Source: an uncultured Roseibium sp.
GTDB taxonomy: Bacteria > Pseudomonadota > Alphaproteobacteria > Rhizobiales > Stappiaceae
Assembly: GCF_947494555.1 (NCBI RefSeq)
Contig: NZ_CANLVF010000002.1
Coordinates: forward strand, 930,001-994,000
DNA: 64,000 nt
Direction of reading: 5' to 3'
The notes beneath the pieces are model-generated. The model was not told the DNA's origin. It saw nothing but the letters and a program-made list of their open reading frames with translations, and searched no databases. Of the stretch, positions 1 to 9,438 are shown one piece after another; position 1 is the first letter of the stretch; each line of letters begins with the position of its first letter. The translations under genes and the position numbers were made by a program.

Positions 1-723
1 CCCGGGTTTGAAACGCTTCAGGCCTTTCCTTGCTGTTTCCAGAGCGTCGGAGAATGGTGTCGAGATCTCGTTGCGCGCGTTGAAAATGCCGCGACCCATC
101 AGCATCGGTTGAAGCCTTTGCTCCCGGATCGCTGCGACAAGTTCCTGCTCCAGATCCGCTCCCGCTACCTCGGTGCGATGTGTCAGGGGCCAGTAGTGGC
201 GCAGACGGTGAAAATCGACACCGACCGTTGCGGGCAGGCCTGAGCTGGCAATCAGTGACTTCGCCTCTTTCCCGGGCGCGACGCCATCCGATTTCCGGTT
301 CCAGACTTCAATACCGTCCAGGTAAGGAACAAAGGCCGCGTCGAATTTCTGGTACGCCTGTCGCCTGATCGGGTGGGCGAATATTGCCACACCGCCCGCC
401 TTCTTGACCTTTTCAAGCGTTTCAAGGACGGGGCGATGCTCAGTTAGGAAGCGGGAAAGACCCCATGTCAGAATGTGAATGTCATTGTCGGGTGATGAAT
501 ACTCAATACCAGGAATGAGCGTGCATTTCTCAGTCGAAGCGCTCGCGCATTCAGCCCGGTAGTCATCGAAATGCGCCGGATCGAATCCCGTGTCATGTTC
601 GCTCATCATGACAGCGTCCACACCGCGGGCACCGAAGAAGTCCGCAATTTGCGCCAGGGTCCAATGACCGTCATAGGACCAGAGCGAGTGGGCGTGCAGC
701 ACCACGTTAAGCGTTCGCTTCAT
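1..723 (-). CDS. PHP-domain metal-dependent phosphoesterase, 3' end cut by window edge
   Basis: The frame is open from an ATG at 723 down to base 1, giving 241 residues with no stop, so the C-terminus lies outside the window. PHP-family metal ligands are visible: H-x-H at residues 10-12 (LHAHS) with Asp18 just after, SEHDTGFD, a later FAHP and GVDFHRL. The PHP family contains trinuclear-metal phosphoesterases and DNA polymerase-associated domains; a small stand-alone protein in a polysaccharide locus is more likely a phosphatase or hydrolase. The start codon overlaps the TGA of the upstream ATP-grasp gene (ATGA), so the two are probably translationally coupled. The substrate is unknown; removal of a phosphate or an activating group from a glycan intermediate is only inference. 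Confidence 0.85.
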   Translation of the reverse strand, partial: MKRTLNVVLHAHSLWSYDGHWTLAQIADFFGARGVDAVMMSEHDTGFDPAHFDDYRAECASASTEKCTLIPGIEYSSPDNDIHILTWGLSRFLTEHRPVLETLEKVKKAGGVAIFAHPIRRQAYQKFDAAFVPYLDGIEVWNRKSDGVAPGKEAKSLIASSGLPATVGVDFHRLRHYWPLTHRTEVAGADLEQELVAAIREQRLQPMLMGRGIFNARNEISTPFSDALETARKGLKRFKPG

Positions 724-1946
724 CTCTTGCGCTTCCTAATGCCATTCATAACAGTGGTCATCGCTTCGCGCAGGAAAAACGAGGGGAACCTTCGGTCGTA
801 GTTATAGAACCGCGCCGGAGAATGAAGAGAAAACACGCCTAAGGCAGAGCGGAGGATATTCGGCCACTTTTGCGCATGGAACTTGCTTTTCGGTCCTTTG
901 ACAACAAACAACAGGTGCAAGATTTCACGCCCAAGGTGGCGGACACCTTGGCCGCCGGTGACGTCTGCCAACTCCGCAGGACGGAACTCAGGATCAAAGG
1001 CCTGCTCCACGGCCCAGAGTGGATATTCAAATCCGTGACGACGCGACAGTGCTGTGGATCCCCAAAGGCGTCCATTCAATTCGATGAACCAGCTGGTGCC
1101 CTTCTCATCCGTCAGTAGTTCGACCATGAAAGGCCCTTGCCAACCAACAGAACCGATAAAGGCCTTTACGGCCTGGACAAGCTCACTGTCAGGCTCAATC
1201 GACCGGCATGCGCTCGCGCCCGATCCGTGCGGGTTCATCATGCGAATTCGGCGGTGTCCGAATATGTGGGTGACACCGTCCTTTGAAGCAAATCCAAACA
1301 CGCCCTCCCCGGTGCCGTGTATGAGCGGTTGCGCAAGTACCGGAAATGAAAACGCGTTGTCGTCCGGTAGTGTTTCCAAATCGCTCTCATCGAAAAGGTA
1401 GAAGGCGTCGCCCTTTCTGATCCGACCATTTTCGTCCAGCGAAATTGCCTTTGCCGGTTTGATAATTGCCGGAAACAAAGATGTTTCGAGAATCTCTTCG
1501 CGGGAATTGGCGACAAGTGTGGGTGGAACCGTCAGGCCTGCAGCTTGTGCTGCTTCGATCTGTACAGCCTTGTTAAGTGCAGTTTCCTTTTGCGCGCCGG
1601 TGGCATTTGCCAAAACCGGTATTCGGTCAAAGTCCTTGAGGGAACCGAAAGCCTCATTTGCCAGCCACAGGCTCGTGTCGTCGAGCGCCAGCAAAGCATC
1701 AATGTCCAGATTTTCACGAAGCAATTCCACGAGATCGTTTTTCGCCTGCTCGGCGTTTTGCTCAGGTGCGGTAATCAGATAAGGATCACCGACCGGCAAG
1801 TGTTTTGCGAGCGGTGCCGCAACGCCTCTTCTTTGAAAAACGCGCACCTTGTAGCCATTGCCATGCAAACTGAAAAACACTTCAGGCGCAGCCAGGGCAT
1901 CTGCGAAGCCAATGAGAACGGTCTTTGCGTTTGGCTCGGTGTTCAT
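720..1946 (-). CDS. ATP-grasp domain ligase, carbamoyl-phosphate-synthase-like
   Basis: A 408-residue protein with an N-terminal pre-ATP-grasp Rossmann-like part (about 1-110) and an ATP-grasp fold (about 115-310). Visible signatures are the FPAIIKPAKA lysine strand, GEGVFGF, and the metal-binding strand ending FIELNGRLWGS with the typical E-x-N-x-R pattern. Such enzymes ligate a carboxylate to an amine or thiol through an acyl-phosphate. I chose the ATG at 1946, one base after the deacetylase stop; an in-frame TTG at 1976 would extend it by 10 residues into that gene. Its stop overlaps the PHP gene start. The tight coupling to deacetylase and PHP genes suggests a glycan tailoring step such as attaching an amino acid to a deacetylated sugar amine, but this is inference. 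Confidence 0.85.
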   Translation of the reverse strand: MNTEPNAKTVLIGFADALAAPEVFFSLHGNGYKVRVFQRRGVAAPLAKHLPVGDPYLITAPEQNAEQAKNDLVELLRENLDIDALLALDDTSLWLANEAFGSLKDFDRIPVLANATGAQKETALNKAVQIEAAQAAGLTVPPTLVANSREEILETSLFPAIIKPAKAISLDENGRIRKGDAFYLFDESDLETLPDDNAFSFPVLAQPLIHGTGEGVFGFASKDGVTHIFGHRRIRMMNPHGSGASACRSIEPDSELVQAVKAFIGSVGWQGPFMVELLTDEKGTSWFIELNGRLWGSTALSRRHGFEYPLWAVEQAFDPEFRPAELADVTGGQGVRHLGREILHLLFVVKGPKSKFHAQKWPNILRSALGVFSLHSPARFYNYDRRFPSFFLREAMTTVMNGIRKRKR

Positions 1947-1947
1947 T

Positions 1948-2637
1948 TTACAGCATCTGCTTCTTGGCTTTGGCAAGCGAGCGTCTCATGCGCCGAGCAA
2001 CACTTTCATGACCGGCCAGAAAATTCTCCACGTCCTGTTGCGACGTGTCGGCCCGCACAGACCAGCGCGGGGTTGGAAAAGGTTTGCCGCGATAGCTTCC
2101 GCCGTCGCTTGAATAGGCGCGCTCATACCCGGCGGCCTTGAGCCGCTCCAGCGTGTTCTTGCCATATTGCCCGAATGGGATTGCGGCTTCCGTGATCTTT
2201 TCGCCGATACTGTCTTCCAACTGCGATCTTGCGTCCACCAGCTCCTTTTGCGCGCCGGCATCGTCAAGATTTTTCCAGCTCACATGATCATAGCCATGAT
2301 TGCCAATCCGGTGCCCGAGGTGCAACAGCTCAAGCAAGTGCGAACGTCCAAGCGAGCCTTCGCTCTCCAGCCGCCCGGCCAGCGGGAAGAATGTTGCCGT
2401 CAGTTGCCGTTCACCCAGTTCCTTTGCTCCGATCTCGAGATCCGAGAGATTGCCGTCATCGAAGGTGATGATGGTCTTGTCTTTCACCGGTACGATAAGA
2501 TCAAGAAACTGCCTGTATTGCTGCTCGCTGATCCAATAAGGCGCTTCCCCCTCCTCCAGAACCCGTTTCGGAGACCCAATTCCGTGAAAGTTTATGATCG
2601 ACAATCTGCTGTTCTGCATGACGTCTAACACCCGCAT
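1948..2637 (-). CDS. Polysaccharide deacetylase (NodB-type, CE4)
   Basis: A 229-residue protein with NodB-domain signatures: IINFHGIG near the start, the metal-site strand IITFDDGN (catalytic-base Asp and metal Asp), and the zinc-ligand motif GNHGYDH (H-x3-H). CE4 enzymes remove N- or O-acetyl groups from glycans. No signal peptide or membrane segment is seen, so it may act on a cytoplasmic lipid-linked intermediate. The ATG at 2637 is used; an ATG at 2619 just before the conserved region is equally possible because neither has a strong ribosome site. It is the first gene of a three-gene unit with the ATP-grasp and PHP proteins. A gap of 136 bases with nothing recognisable separates it from the GT4 gene upstream. 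Confidence 0.88.
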   Translation of the reverse strand: MRVLDVMQNSRLSIINFHGIGSPKRVLEEGEAPYWISEQQYRQFLDLIVPVKDKTIITFDDGNLSDLEIGAKELGERQLTATFFPLAGRLESEGSLGRSHLLELLHLGHRIGNHGYDHVSWKNLDDAGAQKELVDARSQLEDSIGEKITEAAIPFGQYGKNTLERLKAAGYERAYSSDGGSYRGKPFPTPRWSVRADTSQQDVENFLAGHESVARRMRRSLAKAKKQML

Positions 2638-2773
2638 TCATTGGCAAGACGATCAGCGCACAAGGTCAGATCAGGCGTTGCGCGTTCAGCAAGGCGTCCG
2701 ACAGCGCTACGAAGGCCGGCAACTATTTGGAAAGTGACTTCCGGATCAAACACGTTCACATTCATCGGGTGTC

Positions 2774-4015
2774 TCAGCCTTCCTGCACAGTCTCACCAGA
2801 CCCAAGGGTTTTCCTGTAGATCTTGATCAACCGGTCCGCCTTTTGCTCCCAGAGAGCTTCCTGCAAAACTTTTTGCCTTGCTGCGGTGCCAAGTCTTTGG
2901 CCAAGCTCGGGATCGAACGCGATCTTGCGTATGGCTGCGGCGAGATCTTCAGCAAGCTGTGACGGTGTCTTGACGTCCACCTGAAGTCCGCAGGTTTCGT
3001 CGACGATACTTCCCGGCCCTCCAAGACGCGTCGTGATCACCGGCAAGCTCCACCGCATGGCTTCATACAGGACGGCTCCCATGCTTTCGCGAAAACTCGG
3101 GAAAATGAGCAAATCCGACTGCCTGTAATGCGCTTCCACCTGGTCGCGCGGCAGACGACCCAGAAAAGTCACCCGATCCTGAACGCCCAGCTTTTCGGCC
3201 TCTGCGCGGCATTCCGGCAAATCATCACCATCACCTACGCAAACAAGCCGGACATGCGGCAGATCCTTGAGCAAGGCCAGGGCACGAACGCTATCTCTAA
3301 GCCCTTTCGTTCGTGTGACCCTTCCCACACTGAGCATTGTGAGTTCGCCGGGTTTGCGCGTTCTTGTGATCGGGTCGGGAACTTCATCGAGACCTATCGT
3401 CAAAAAGGGCTCGAACTTTCGAATTGGGGCCGCAGACATGACGTCTTCCATGTAGGGCGCTACTCCCATCACGAGATCCGCCTTGCCATAACTTGCGCGC
3501 AGCCAGGGGTCATAGCGGAAGCGAAATGGGTCCAGAAATCTAAGCTTTGTTGAGAGTTTCTCCGTGGTCGCCTCGTTCTGAAAGGCCGCAGGTGTCGGCA
3601 AGGATCCGCCGAGAGAGCCGATAACATAGGGGATTGGGAAAAACCGCAAAGCTGTCGGATAACGTGGTGCGGCCGGCAGCATCTGGTGGGCAATATCAAA
3701 CTGCCTGCCCTTGGCCAGTTCCGCCGAAAGCCATTTTTTGACCTGGCGAGACAAATAAAAGACGTGCGGCTTGATCATTGTGCGGACAAACCTGTTTTTT
3801 GCCAGCCAACTCGGTTCCTGCCAGGTCACCACTTCCGCCTCGGGCAATTGACTGGCCAGTGGGGGGCCATTCGCAGCCTCTAGCGCCAAGATGGTCACGT
3901 CAGCATGCTTACACATCGCCTTTACAAGATGATGTGCCAGCGGTCCTTCACCGACATCGTGAATGCTCAAGTGCGGAGCGATGACAAGAACCTTAAGTCT
4001 CAAGTCGTTTCCCAT
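2774..4015 (-). CDS. Glycosyltransferase family 4
   Basis: A 413-residue GT-B glycosyltransferase. The N-terminal Rossmann domain begins VLVIAPHLSIHDVGEGPLA and the C-terminal domain carries SVGRVTRTKGLRDSV and the donor-binding E-x7-E motif in FPSFRESMGAVLYEAM. GT4 enzymes are retaining transferases using nucleotide sugars; which sugar and linkage cannot be read from sequence. The protein has no membrane span and should act at the cytoplasmic face on the lipid-linked repeat unit. It lies 37 bases downstream of the GT2 gene on the same strand, so the two probably form one transcript for assembling the exopolysaccharide repeat. Confidence 0.92.
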   Translation of the reverse strand: MGNDLRLKVLVIAPHLSIHDVGEGPLAHHLVKAMCKHADVTILALEAANGPPLASQLPEAEVVTWQEPSWLAKNRFVRTMIKPHVFYLSRQVKKWLSAELAKGRQFDIAHQMLPAAPRYPTALRFFPIPYVIGSLGGSLPTPAAFQNEATTEKLSTKLRFLDPFRFRYDPWLRASYGKADLVMGVAPYMEDVMSAAPIRKFEPFLTIGLDEVPDPITRTRKPGELTMLSVGRVTRTKGLRDSVRALALLKDLPHVRLVCVGDGDDLPECRAEAEKLGVQDRVTFLGRLPRDQVEAHYRQSDLLIFPSFRESMGAVLYEAMRWSLPVITTRLGGPGSIVDETCGLQVDVKTPSQLAEDLAAAIRKIAFDPELGQRLGTAARQKVLQEALWEQKADRLIKIYRKTLGSGETVQEG

Positions 4016-4052
4016 TCAGCGGCTCAATCAATCGAAAACAGCGGGATTTGCT

Positions 4053-4973
4053 TCAAATAGACTTTGGCATTTCCGCGACGACTTTGCGGAAATGCTCCGC
4101 GCGGTCCCGCGCAGATGCCTTTCGTGTGAGTAACCCGTACGTCTTCCAGAACACAAACCGGCTTCCGTTAAAAAACATCAAAACAATCCAGGCACATGTT
4201 GCACTGATGTGGCCGTGATGCTTTCGATGCAACCGTATTGTGGCATCTGTCAGCATCACGTCGCGCTTGAAATTCAACTTTCGAGCGGAGCCCCCGCCCA
4301 GATGCGTGATCTCACCGACCGGAGCGCAGTGAACGCGCCACCCTGCCTCACGGAAGCGAACACACCAATCCGTCTCTTCGCCGAAGAAATAGAAATCCTC
4401 GTCCAGGACGCCGACTTCATCCATGGCGCTTTTGCGGACGGCCATGTAACAGCCCGCGACGACATCCACGTCCCGGGCATCGAGGCGATCCCAGTTCAGC
4501 ATGCGGTATCGATCAAAGAACGGGATCGACTTGATGCGCCATAAACCTGTCGACAGGATCAAAAGGTTCAACAGGGAAGGAAACTGGCTCGTGTTCGGCT
4601 GCATGGTGCCGTCGGGGTTCAAGACGCGGCAGCCAAGAACCCCAATGTCGGGATGTTCGTCGAGATAATTGACCGTTTTCTTCAGCACATCGCCATGGAC
4701 GATCGTGTCGGAATTCAACAACAGTACATGCTGGCCTTTCGCCAGCGCGAAACCTTGATTGTTTGCGGCGGCAAAGCCTCTGTTTTCCGTATTTTTAATG
4801 AGAATCGCACTGGGAAACTCGTTCTCCACCATCTCCGGGGAGCCGTCGGTGGATGCATTGTCGATGACAATGATTTCGGCGTCGATGCCGTCAAGATTTG
4901 GGTAGCAACTGCCCAGGCAATCCCGCAGCATGTCAATTGTATTCCAATTGACAATGACGATTGTAAGGTCCAT
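4053..4973 (-). CDS. Glycosyltransferase family 2, rhamnosyltransferase-like
   Basis: A 306-residue GT-A enzyme. It shows the nucleotide-binding start LTIVIVNWNT, VIDNASTDGS, the metal-site strand VLLLNSDT and the acceptor motif GEETDWCVRFREAGW. This arrangement is typical of the WbbL/RfbF branch of GT2, many of which transfer L-rhamnose from dTDP-rhamnose; the rfb operon at 19.4-22.7 kb would supply that donor. A C-terminal hydrophobic stretch (about 255-275, WIVLMFFNGSRFVFW) may associate with the membrane. It is the first gene of the minus-strand transcript continuing into the GT4 gene. Rhamnose as donor is inference from family and context. Confidence 0.92.
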   Translation of the reverse strand: MDLTIVIVNWNTIDMLRDCLGSCYPNLDGIDAEIIVIDNASTDGSPEMVENEFPSAILIKNTENRGFAAANNQGFALAKGQHVLLLNSDTIVHGDVLKKTVNYLDEHPDIGVLGCRVLNPDGTMQPNTSQFPSLLNLLILSTGLWRIKSIPFFDRYRMLNWDRLDARDVDVVAGCYMAVRKSAMDEVGVLDEDFYFFGEETDWCVRFREAGWRVHCAPVGEITHLGGGSARKLNFKRDVMLTDATIRLHRKHHGHISATCAWIVLMFFNGSRFVFWKTYGLLTRKASARDRAEHFRKVVAEMPKSI

Positions 4974-5400
4974 TCGGCAATCCTGCTTAAGAAATCAAAT
5001 CTATGTATGCAATAGTGACCCTTCCTCTAGATGACTTTTCAATGATTTTCCAGAGGTTTCAGCACCGGGTGGAAAAAACTCAATTCCATGGTAAAGGTTC
5101 GTCAGACACACAAATAATTCCAGCAAGTTTGACGGTTTCGATCCAATGCTGAGCATTGGAAGCAGTTTGATAGAAAACTACCTTTAAGATCTCTTCGTGT
5201 TCAAAAAAGAACTTTGCAAATTCAAGGAACTGAACCCGACAAGCTGCGGCAGCGCAGCCCCAGTCGATGACCCGGGCGCTGCCTCGCCGGACGGTTTCCC
5301 AGGTTGGACAAAATAAACCGAAAATGTAATTACTCCTGCCGGAAAAAACCCATGGCTGAATTGTCGCCTACCTGCTCAACGCACGAGAAAGCAAACATTC
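4974..5400. other. Intergenic region between divergent glycosyltransferase genes
   Basis: 427 bases between the divergently transcribed GT2 gene and the WsaF-like gene. It is more AT-rich than the flanking genes and must hold both promoters. I see no convincing ORF, repeat or hairpin in it. Confidence 0.5.
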
Positions 5401-6666
5401 ATGAATAGCTTAAAGGCGCGCGCGCGCGAGGCGATGCCCCCCCAATTGCGCGAAGTCCTCAGATATTTCCGCCGGGCGCTGGACCCGATCCCGATTGAAA
5501 CGCGCGTTATTAGACCCAACACATTCAAGGCCGATCCTGACGAAAAACCCAGGCTGACGCTAATCCTGCCATCCCTTTCCAAAAAGAAGGCATTCGGTGG
5601 GGTCACGACGACAAGAGACTTCTTTTTCGAGCTGACGGCCGCAGTCAACCGGGATCTTCCACTTGATGTCCGGATTATCGTCGAGGATCCTTACGATCCC
5701 GAAGACTCAATCCTCGCGGACACGACGGGGATTACGATTGAGAGCCTTCAGTCGACGAACCGCTCGATCTCGACGCGCAAGCGGGACCTTTTTCTGGTCT
5801 ATAACTGGTGGATTGCTCTTAATCTCGACCCTGTTCTTGAGGCGCAGGCGGCTCACTTTTCACAGCCGATCCTGACAAAATTCTATATCTTCCAGGAATA
5901 TGAACCAAATTTTTATCCATTTTCCTCGGCCAATATTATGGCAACCGCCGCAATCAACGCCAAAAATCCGCAGAATATTATCTTCAACACAAAAGAGCTT
6001 CTTGATTACTATCACGCACTGAACAACCGCTGTGACAGACACTACGTTCTGGAACCTGTTCTCTCGCCCGCGATCCGGCCGTTTCTGGACCGCCTTTCGT
6101 CGACGGAGAAGGAACGGATCATACTCGTCTACGGGCGGCGCAATATCGACCGCAACTGCTTCAGCATCCTGGAAGAAGGGCTGAAGGCTTTTGCGAAGCA
6201 AATGCCCGAAAACAAATCGGTTGAAGACGGCGGTTGGACGGTCTGCTCCGCCGGCCTGAAACACCGCGACATTCCCCTCGGCAACGGCTTTACACTCAAG
6301 TCTCTCGGCAAACTCAGCCTCGACGATTACGGCGCTTTGCTGTGCCGGTCGGCGGTCGGCGTGTCACTCATGGCATCCCCTCACCCCAGCTATCCGCCAT
6401 TGGAAATGGCCCATTTCGGGATGCGCACAATCACGAACAATTATGCCAACAAGGACATGACGAAGCGCCACGAAAACCTGCTACCGCTTGAACAGGCCCT
6501 GCCTGCCGATCTCGGAAACACGCTGGCTGAAACGTGCCGAACCTTCGAGGAAACGCCTGAACTCGGCCTTAAGGCGCAAACGCATATGCCAAGTTTTATT
6601 GAAGGTGGAAACTTCTCCTGCCTGGAAGACGTAGCACAGGATTTCAGAAACATTTTGGCGCAGTAA
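5401..6666 (+). CDS. WsaF-like rhamnan-type glycosyltransferase
   Basis: A 421-residue protein resembling the WsaF family of GT4-related rhamnosyltransferases. The N-terminal domain contains RLTLILPSLSKKKAFGGV and the diagnostic FYIFQEYEPNFYP segment (about 165-177). The C-terminal domain has RIILVYGRRN and a donor-site motif ASPHPSYPPLEMAHFG in place of the ordinary GT4 E-x7-E region. WsaF transfers beta-linked L-rhamnose in S-layer glycan synthesis in Geobacillus; use of dTDP-L-rhamnose here fits the rfb operon in the same locus. The gene stands alone on the plus strand, with no gene close upstream. Family assignment is from remembered motifs, so the exact linkage is uncertain. Confidence 0.82.
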   Translation: MNSLKARAREAMPPQLREVLRYFRRALDPIPIETRVIRPNTFKADPDEKPRLTLILPSLSKKKAFGGVTTTRDFFFELTAAVNRDLPLDVRIIVEDPYDPEDSILADTTGITIESLQSTNRSISTRKRDLFLVYNWWIALNLDPVLEAQAAHFSQPILTKFYIFQEYEPNFYPFSSANIMATAAINAKNPQNIIFNTKELLDYYHALNNRCDRHYVLEPVLSPAIRPFLDRLSSTEKERIILVYGRRNIDRNCFSILEEGLKAFAKQMPENKSVEDGGWTVCSAGLKHRDIPLGNGFTLKSLGKLSLDDYGALLCRSAVGVSLMASPHPSYPPLEMAHFGMRTITNNYANKDMTKRHENLLPLEQALPADLGNTLAETCRTFEETPELGLKAQTHMPSFIEGGNFSCLEDVAQDFRNILAQ

Positions 6667-7003
6667 GGCTTCCTGCCCCAAACGTTTGCCTGGGGCCAAA
6701 ACCGATACATCATCATGCGTCGAGCAAAGGACTCGCAGCAAAAAAGCATGTTCGGCACCGATCGGGATATTGAGATTAACCCTGTTGACGGAACGATTTT
6801 GGAGGTCTTTTCAAATGGGCGTCCCTCAACTACGGTAGGGTAATAGTAAGCATACAGCAGTGTCTTGACGTGCACTTTCATTCCGGCAGACACTTATTGG
6901 TGTGCCTCGCCGGGCAGTTTGCACCACGTGCTATTGATTAGATTTATGAAGCAGCCGCGCTTAAGGATCGAATTCGACCGGCTAAACCTATTGGTTTTCG
7001 TTT
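6667..7003. other. Intergenic region with a 3' hairpin but no gene
   Basis: 337 bases between the WsaF-like gene and the acyltransferase. Just after the stop there is a 6-bp perfect stem (GCCCCA at 6675-6680, TGGGGC at 6691-6696) with a 10-base loop and no U-tract, so it is at best a weak terminator. The rest is presumably the acyltransferase promoter. Confidence 0.4.
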
Positions 7004-8071
7004 ATGATACTTGAAGACGTTTCAAAGGGACGCGACAACAACCTCAACCTGTTGCGCATGCTGGCTGCAACAGGTGTGCTTGTGTCCCATGCATGGCCTA
7101 TTGCCCTGGGTCCTGACACGCTGGAACCACTTTATGGTGCCACAGGTCATTCGCTCGGCTCGATCTGCGTTCACATCTTCTTCGCGATCTCGGGCTTCTT
7201 GATCGCGGCGAGTTTTCTGCGCTCTTCAACGCTCACCCGGTTTACACTAGCACGCGTCTTGAGACTGTTTCCGGCTCTGGCTGTTTCCTTGCTGTTTGTC
7301 GCACTTGTCATGGGACCAGCGGTCACCAGTCTGCCGGTTATGGAGTACCTGTTCGCCTACGAAACTTGGTCCTTCATCATACGCAACCTTGGTCTCGTTC
7401 AGCTGCAGTTCGAACTGCCGGGCGTGTTCACGGACAACCCCTACCCCAAAGTTGAAGGCTCCATTTGGACACTGGTGCATGAAGTCGCCTGCTATCTTTG
7501 CGTCTTTTTGGCAGGCATTTTCGGTGTCTTGAAAAACAGGCGCCTTGCGAGTCTTTTTCTTTTGGCCGGGCTTGGCGGATGGCTGCTGATTTTTTACGCC
7601 TCGCTGCCGCTACCGGTTAAAGTCGACTCATTCCTGAAACTCGCTCTACCGTTCGCGATTGGCACTGCGGCCTGGCTCTGGCGCGACCGGATAAGGCTCT
7701 CGCTTCCTGCGGCCGCCGGCCTCTTTCTTCTATGGTATTTGTTGTTCTGGCTTATCGGAAAATCACCGATAACGGATGTCGCGTTTTCTGTTGCCCTCAC
7801 CTACGCCGTGTTTTGGTTCGGCTACGCACCTTCAGGTCTCCTGCGAGTTTATAACAACGTCGGTGACTATTCTTATGGAATGTATGTTTATGCCTTTCCG
7901 CTTCAGGGATTTGTCATATGGTATTGGGGTCAGCAGTCACCGGCCATGAACATCGCCTTGTCTTTCCCGCTCACCCTGGCTTGCGCAGTTGTGTCTTGGC
8001 ACCTGGTGGAAAAACCGGCGCTCGATAGCCTGAAGCCGCTCATGAAGCGGCTTGAGCCGGCATCAACATGA
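7004..8071 (+). CDS. Acyltransferase family 3 membrane protein (OafA/ExoZ-like)
   Basis: A 355-residue polytopic membrane protein with about ten hydrophobic segments. The N-terminal motif NLNLLRMLAATGVLVSHAWP contains the conserved Arg and His of the acyltransferase-3 family. These proteins transfer acetyl or succinyl groups from the cytoplasm to periplasmic or lipid-linked glycans. The length matches single-domain members without a C-terminal SGNH domain. Location among glycosyltransferases predicts O-acylation of the exopolysaccharide. It is apparently monocistronic, with intergenic gaps over 300 bases on both sides. Confidence 0.93.
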   Translation: MILEDVSKGRDNNLNLLRMLAATGVLVSHAWPIALGPDTLEPLYGATGHSLGSICVHIFFAISGFLIAASFLRSSTLTRFTLARVLRLFPALAVSLLFVALVMGPAVTSLPVMEYLFAYETWSFIIRNLGLVQLQFELPGVFTDNPYPKVEGSIWTLVHEVACYLCVFLAGIFGVLKNRRLASLFLLAGLGGWLLIFYASLPLPVKVDSFLKLALPFAIGTAAWLWRDRIRLSLPAAAGLFLLWYLLFWLIGKSPITDVAFSVALTYAVFWFGYAPSGLLRVYNNVGDYSYGMYVYAFPLQGFVIWYWGQQSPAMNIALSFPLTLACAVVSWHLVEKPALDSLKPLMKRLEPAST

Positions 8072-8452
8072 TAGGCAATCGAAATCGGTGCAGGTAACAC
8101 GCGCCTTTTTCATCACTCCTTGAAATTCGCACCAGGTCACCCCTGACCGTCGAAAACGCACGCTGGTGCGTGCTCGTCGGAACATGTTCGTCAATGCCCT
8201 GACACTGATTGTGTCCTCGTTTGTTGTGATAAGCGTGCTGCTCCAGCGAGACGTGTGTGATCAATCTCTTCCTGGTTTTCTTTAGCGGCCACCCGATGTT
8301 GCCGGCTGAGAACTTGTTGCCTGCCAGCCAAACACAAGAAAGAAGATAATCCAGCGCATGTTGCTGTTACATTTCAGCTTCTTTACGCAGCGCAATTTCT
8401 CGTCTAACCTCCATTTGATTTAAAAAATTATAGTATAAATGGAGTTATTGGC
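8072..8452. other. Intergenic region upstream of methyltransferase
   Basis: 381 bases without a supported gene. The last 40 bases are strongly AT-rich (around TTTAAAAAATTATAG) and end in a GGAG ribosome site at 8440-8443, so this part is probably the promoter and leader of the methyltransferase gene. Nothing else is recognised. Confidence 0.45.
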
Positions 8453-9265
8453 ATGCGTTTATACAGTTTGTCCAAGCACCGATTTAAAGGGCTTATTCGG
8501 AAGTTCATCCCGTCAACGGTCAGAGACAAAATACAGAACTCCGTCCCAATCAAATTTGAAGTTCATCATGCAAGTCCCGACACATGGACTGCCAATCACT
8601 TACCAAAGTTCTTTGTCGATGCTCCTGAGTTTTCTGAGACGTTCGCGCACATTGACGAGCAAACACGAAAAACAGCAAAGATGGGTGCTCACCCGCTTTG
8701 GGAGGGTTATGAAGGCCTGAAGGACTACCCGGCAGCAACAACTGCATCGTCCAGAGACGCACAGCAAGTCAGCACCAAACAGAAAACAGGTCGCTTTTTC
8801 TCCTGGCTGGTGAACTCACTCAAGCCGAAAGAGATCGTCGAGATCGGAGGGGCTTACGGTGTATCAGGCATGTATTGGTGCGCGGGTTTGAAAGCCAATG
8901 GAACCGGCAATTTTACAAGCTTTGAGCCCAATGAGGTCTGGGGCAAAATCGCTGAGGCGAACATACAAAGCGTTCTTGAAAGAGGCCGCCTGGTAACCGG
9001 TCCCTTTGAGGAAAATCAGGACAAAGCGCCGAGTGAAATCGATCTGGCCTTCATTGACGCGATACACACGCCCGAATTTGTTGAACCGCAATTGAACCTC
9101 GTCCTTGAAAGAGCCAACCCGGGCGCATTGATCGTGTTGGACGACATCGAGTTTTCAAAGCCGATGCTCGATTACTGGAAGGACCTGAGGAAAGATCCAC
9201 GGTTTGCCGCAGCATTTGAGCTGACATCGCGCGTCGGCGTCCTTGAGTTGGCCAAGCATCACTAG
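8453..9265 (+). CDS. Class I SAM-dependent methyltransferase
   Basis: A 270-residue protein whose C-terminal 170 residues form a Rossmann methyltransferase fold: motif I VEIGGAYGVSG (about 123-133), the acidic residue in TSFEPN, LAFIDAIHTPEF as motif IV, and ALIVLDDIEF. The pattern resembles the O-methyltransferase/Methyltransf_24 group. The N-terminal 85 residues are not recognised. The ATG at 8453 follows GGAG with a 9-base gap. Its place in the locus suggests sugar O-methylation or another glycan decoration, but the acceptor is unknown. It ends at a bidirectional terminator shared with the convergent beta-helix gene. Confidence 0.85.
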   Translation: MRLYSLSKHRFKGLIRKFIPSTVRDKIQNSVPIKFEVHHASPDTWTANHLPKFFVDAPEFSETFAHIDEQTRKTAKMGAHPLWEGYEGLKDYPAATTASSRDAQQVSTKQKTGRFFSWLVNSLKPKEIVEIGGAYGVSGMYWCAGLKANGTGNFTSFEPNEVWGKIAEANIQSVLERGRLVTGPFEENQDKAPSEIDLAFIDAIHTPEFVEPQLNLVLERANPGALIVLDDIEFSKPMLDYWKDLRKDPRFAAAFELTSRVGVLELAKHH

Positions 9266-9438
9266 CTTACGACCTGCAGCCGCATTTCGGGGCCAACAGG
9301 CGCCCGTGTTGCATGTTGTTCGATCTTTGTGGCGTTCCCTTTGGATCACAATTGCCAAGCGGTGCTTTGTGCAGAGACCCTCATTCGAGATGCCTGAGTG
9401 CCGCTTGTGAAGCGGCCTCAGCCGGCTTCGACGAAACA

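Noticed and set aside
6675..6696. Possible terminator hairpin after the WsaF-like gene
   Set aside because: Only a 6-bp stem with a 10-base loop and no U-tract.
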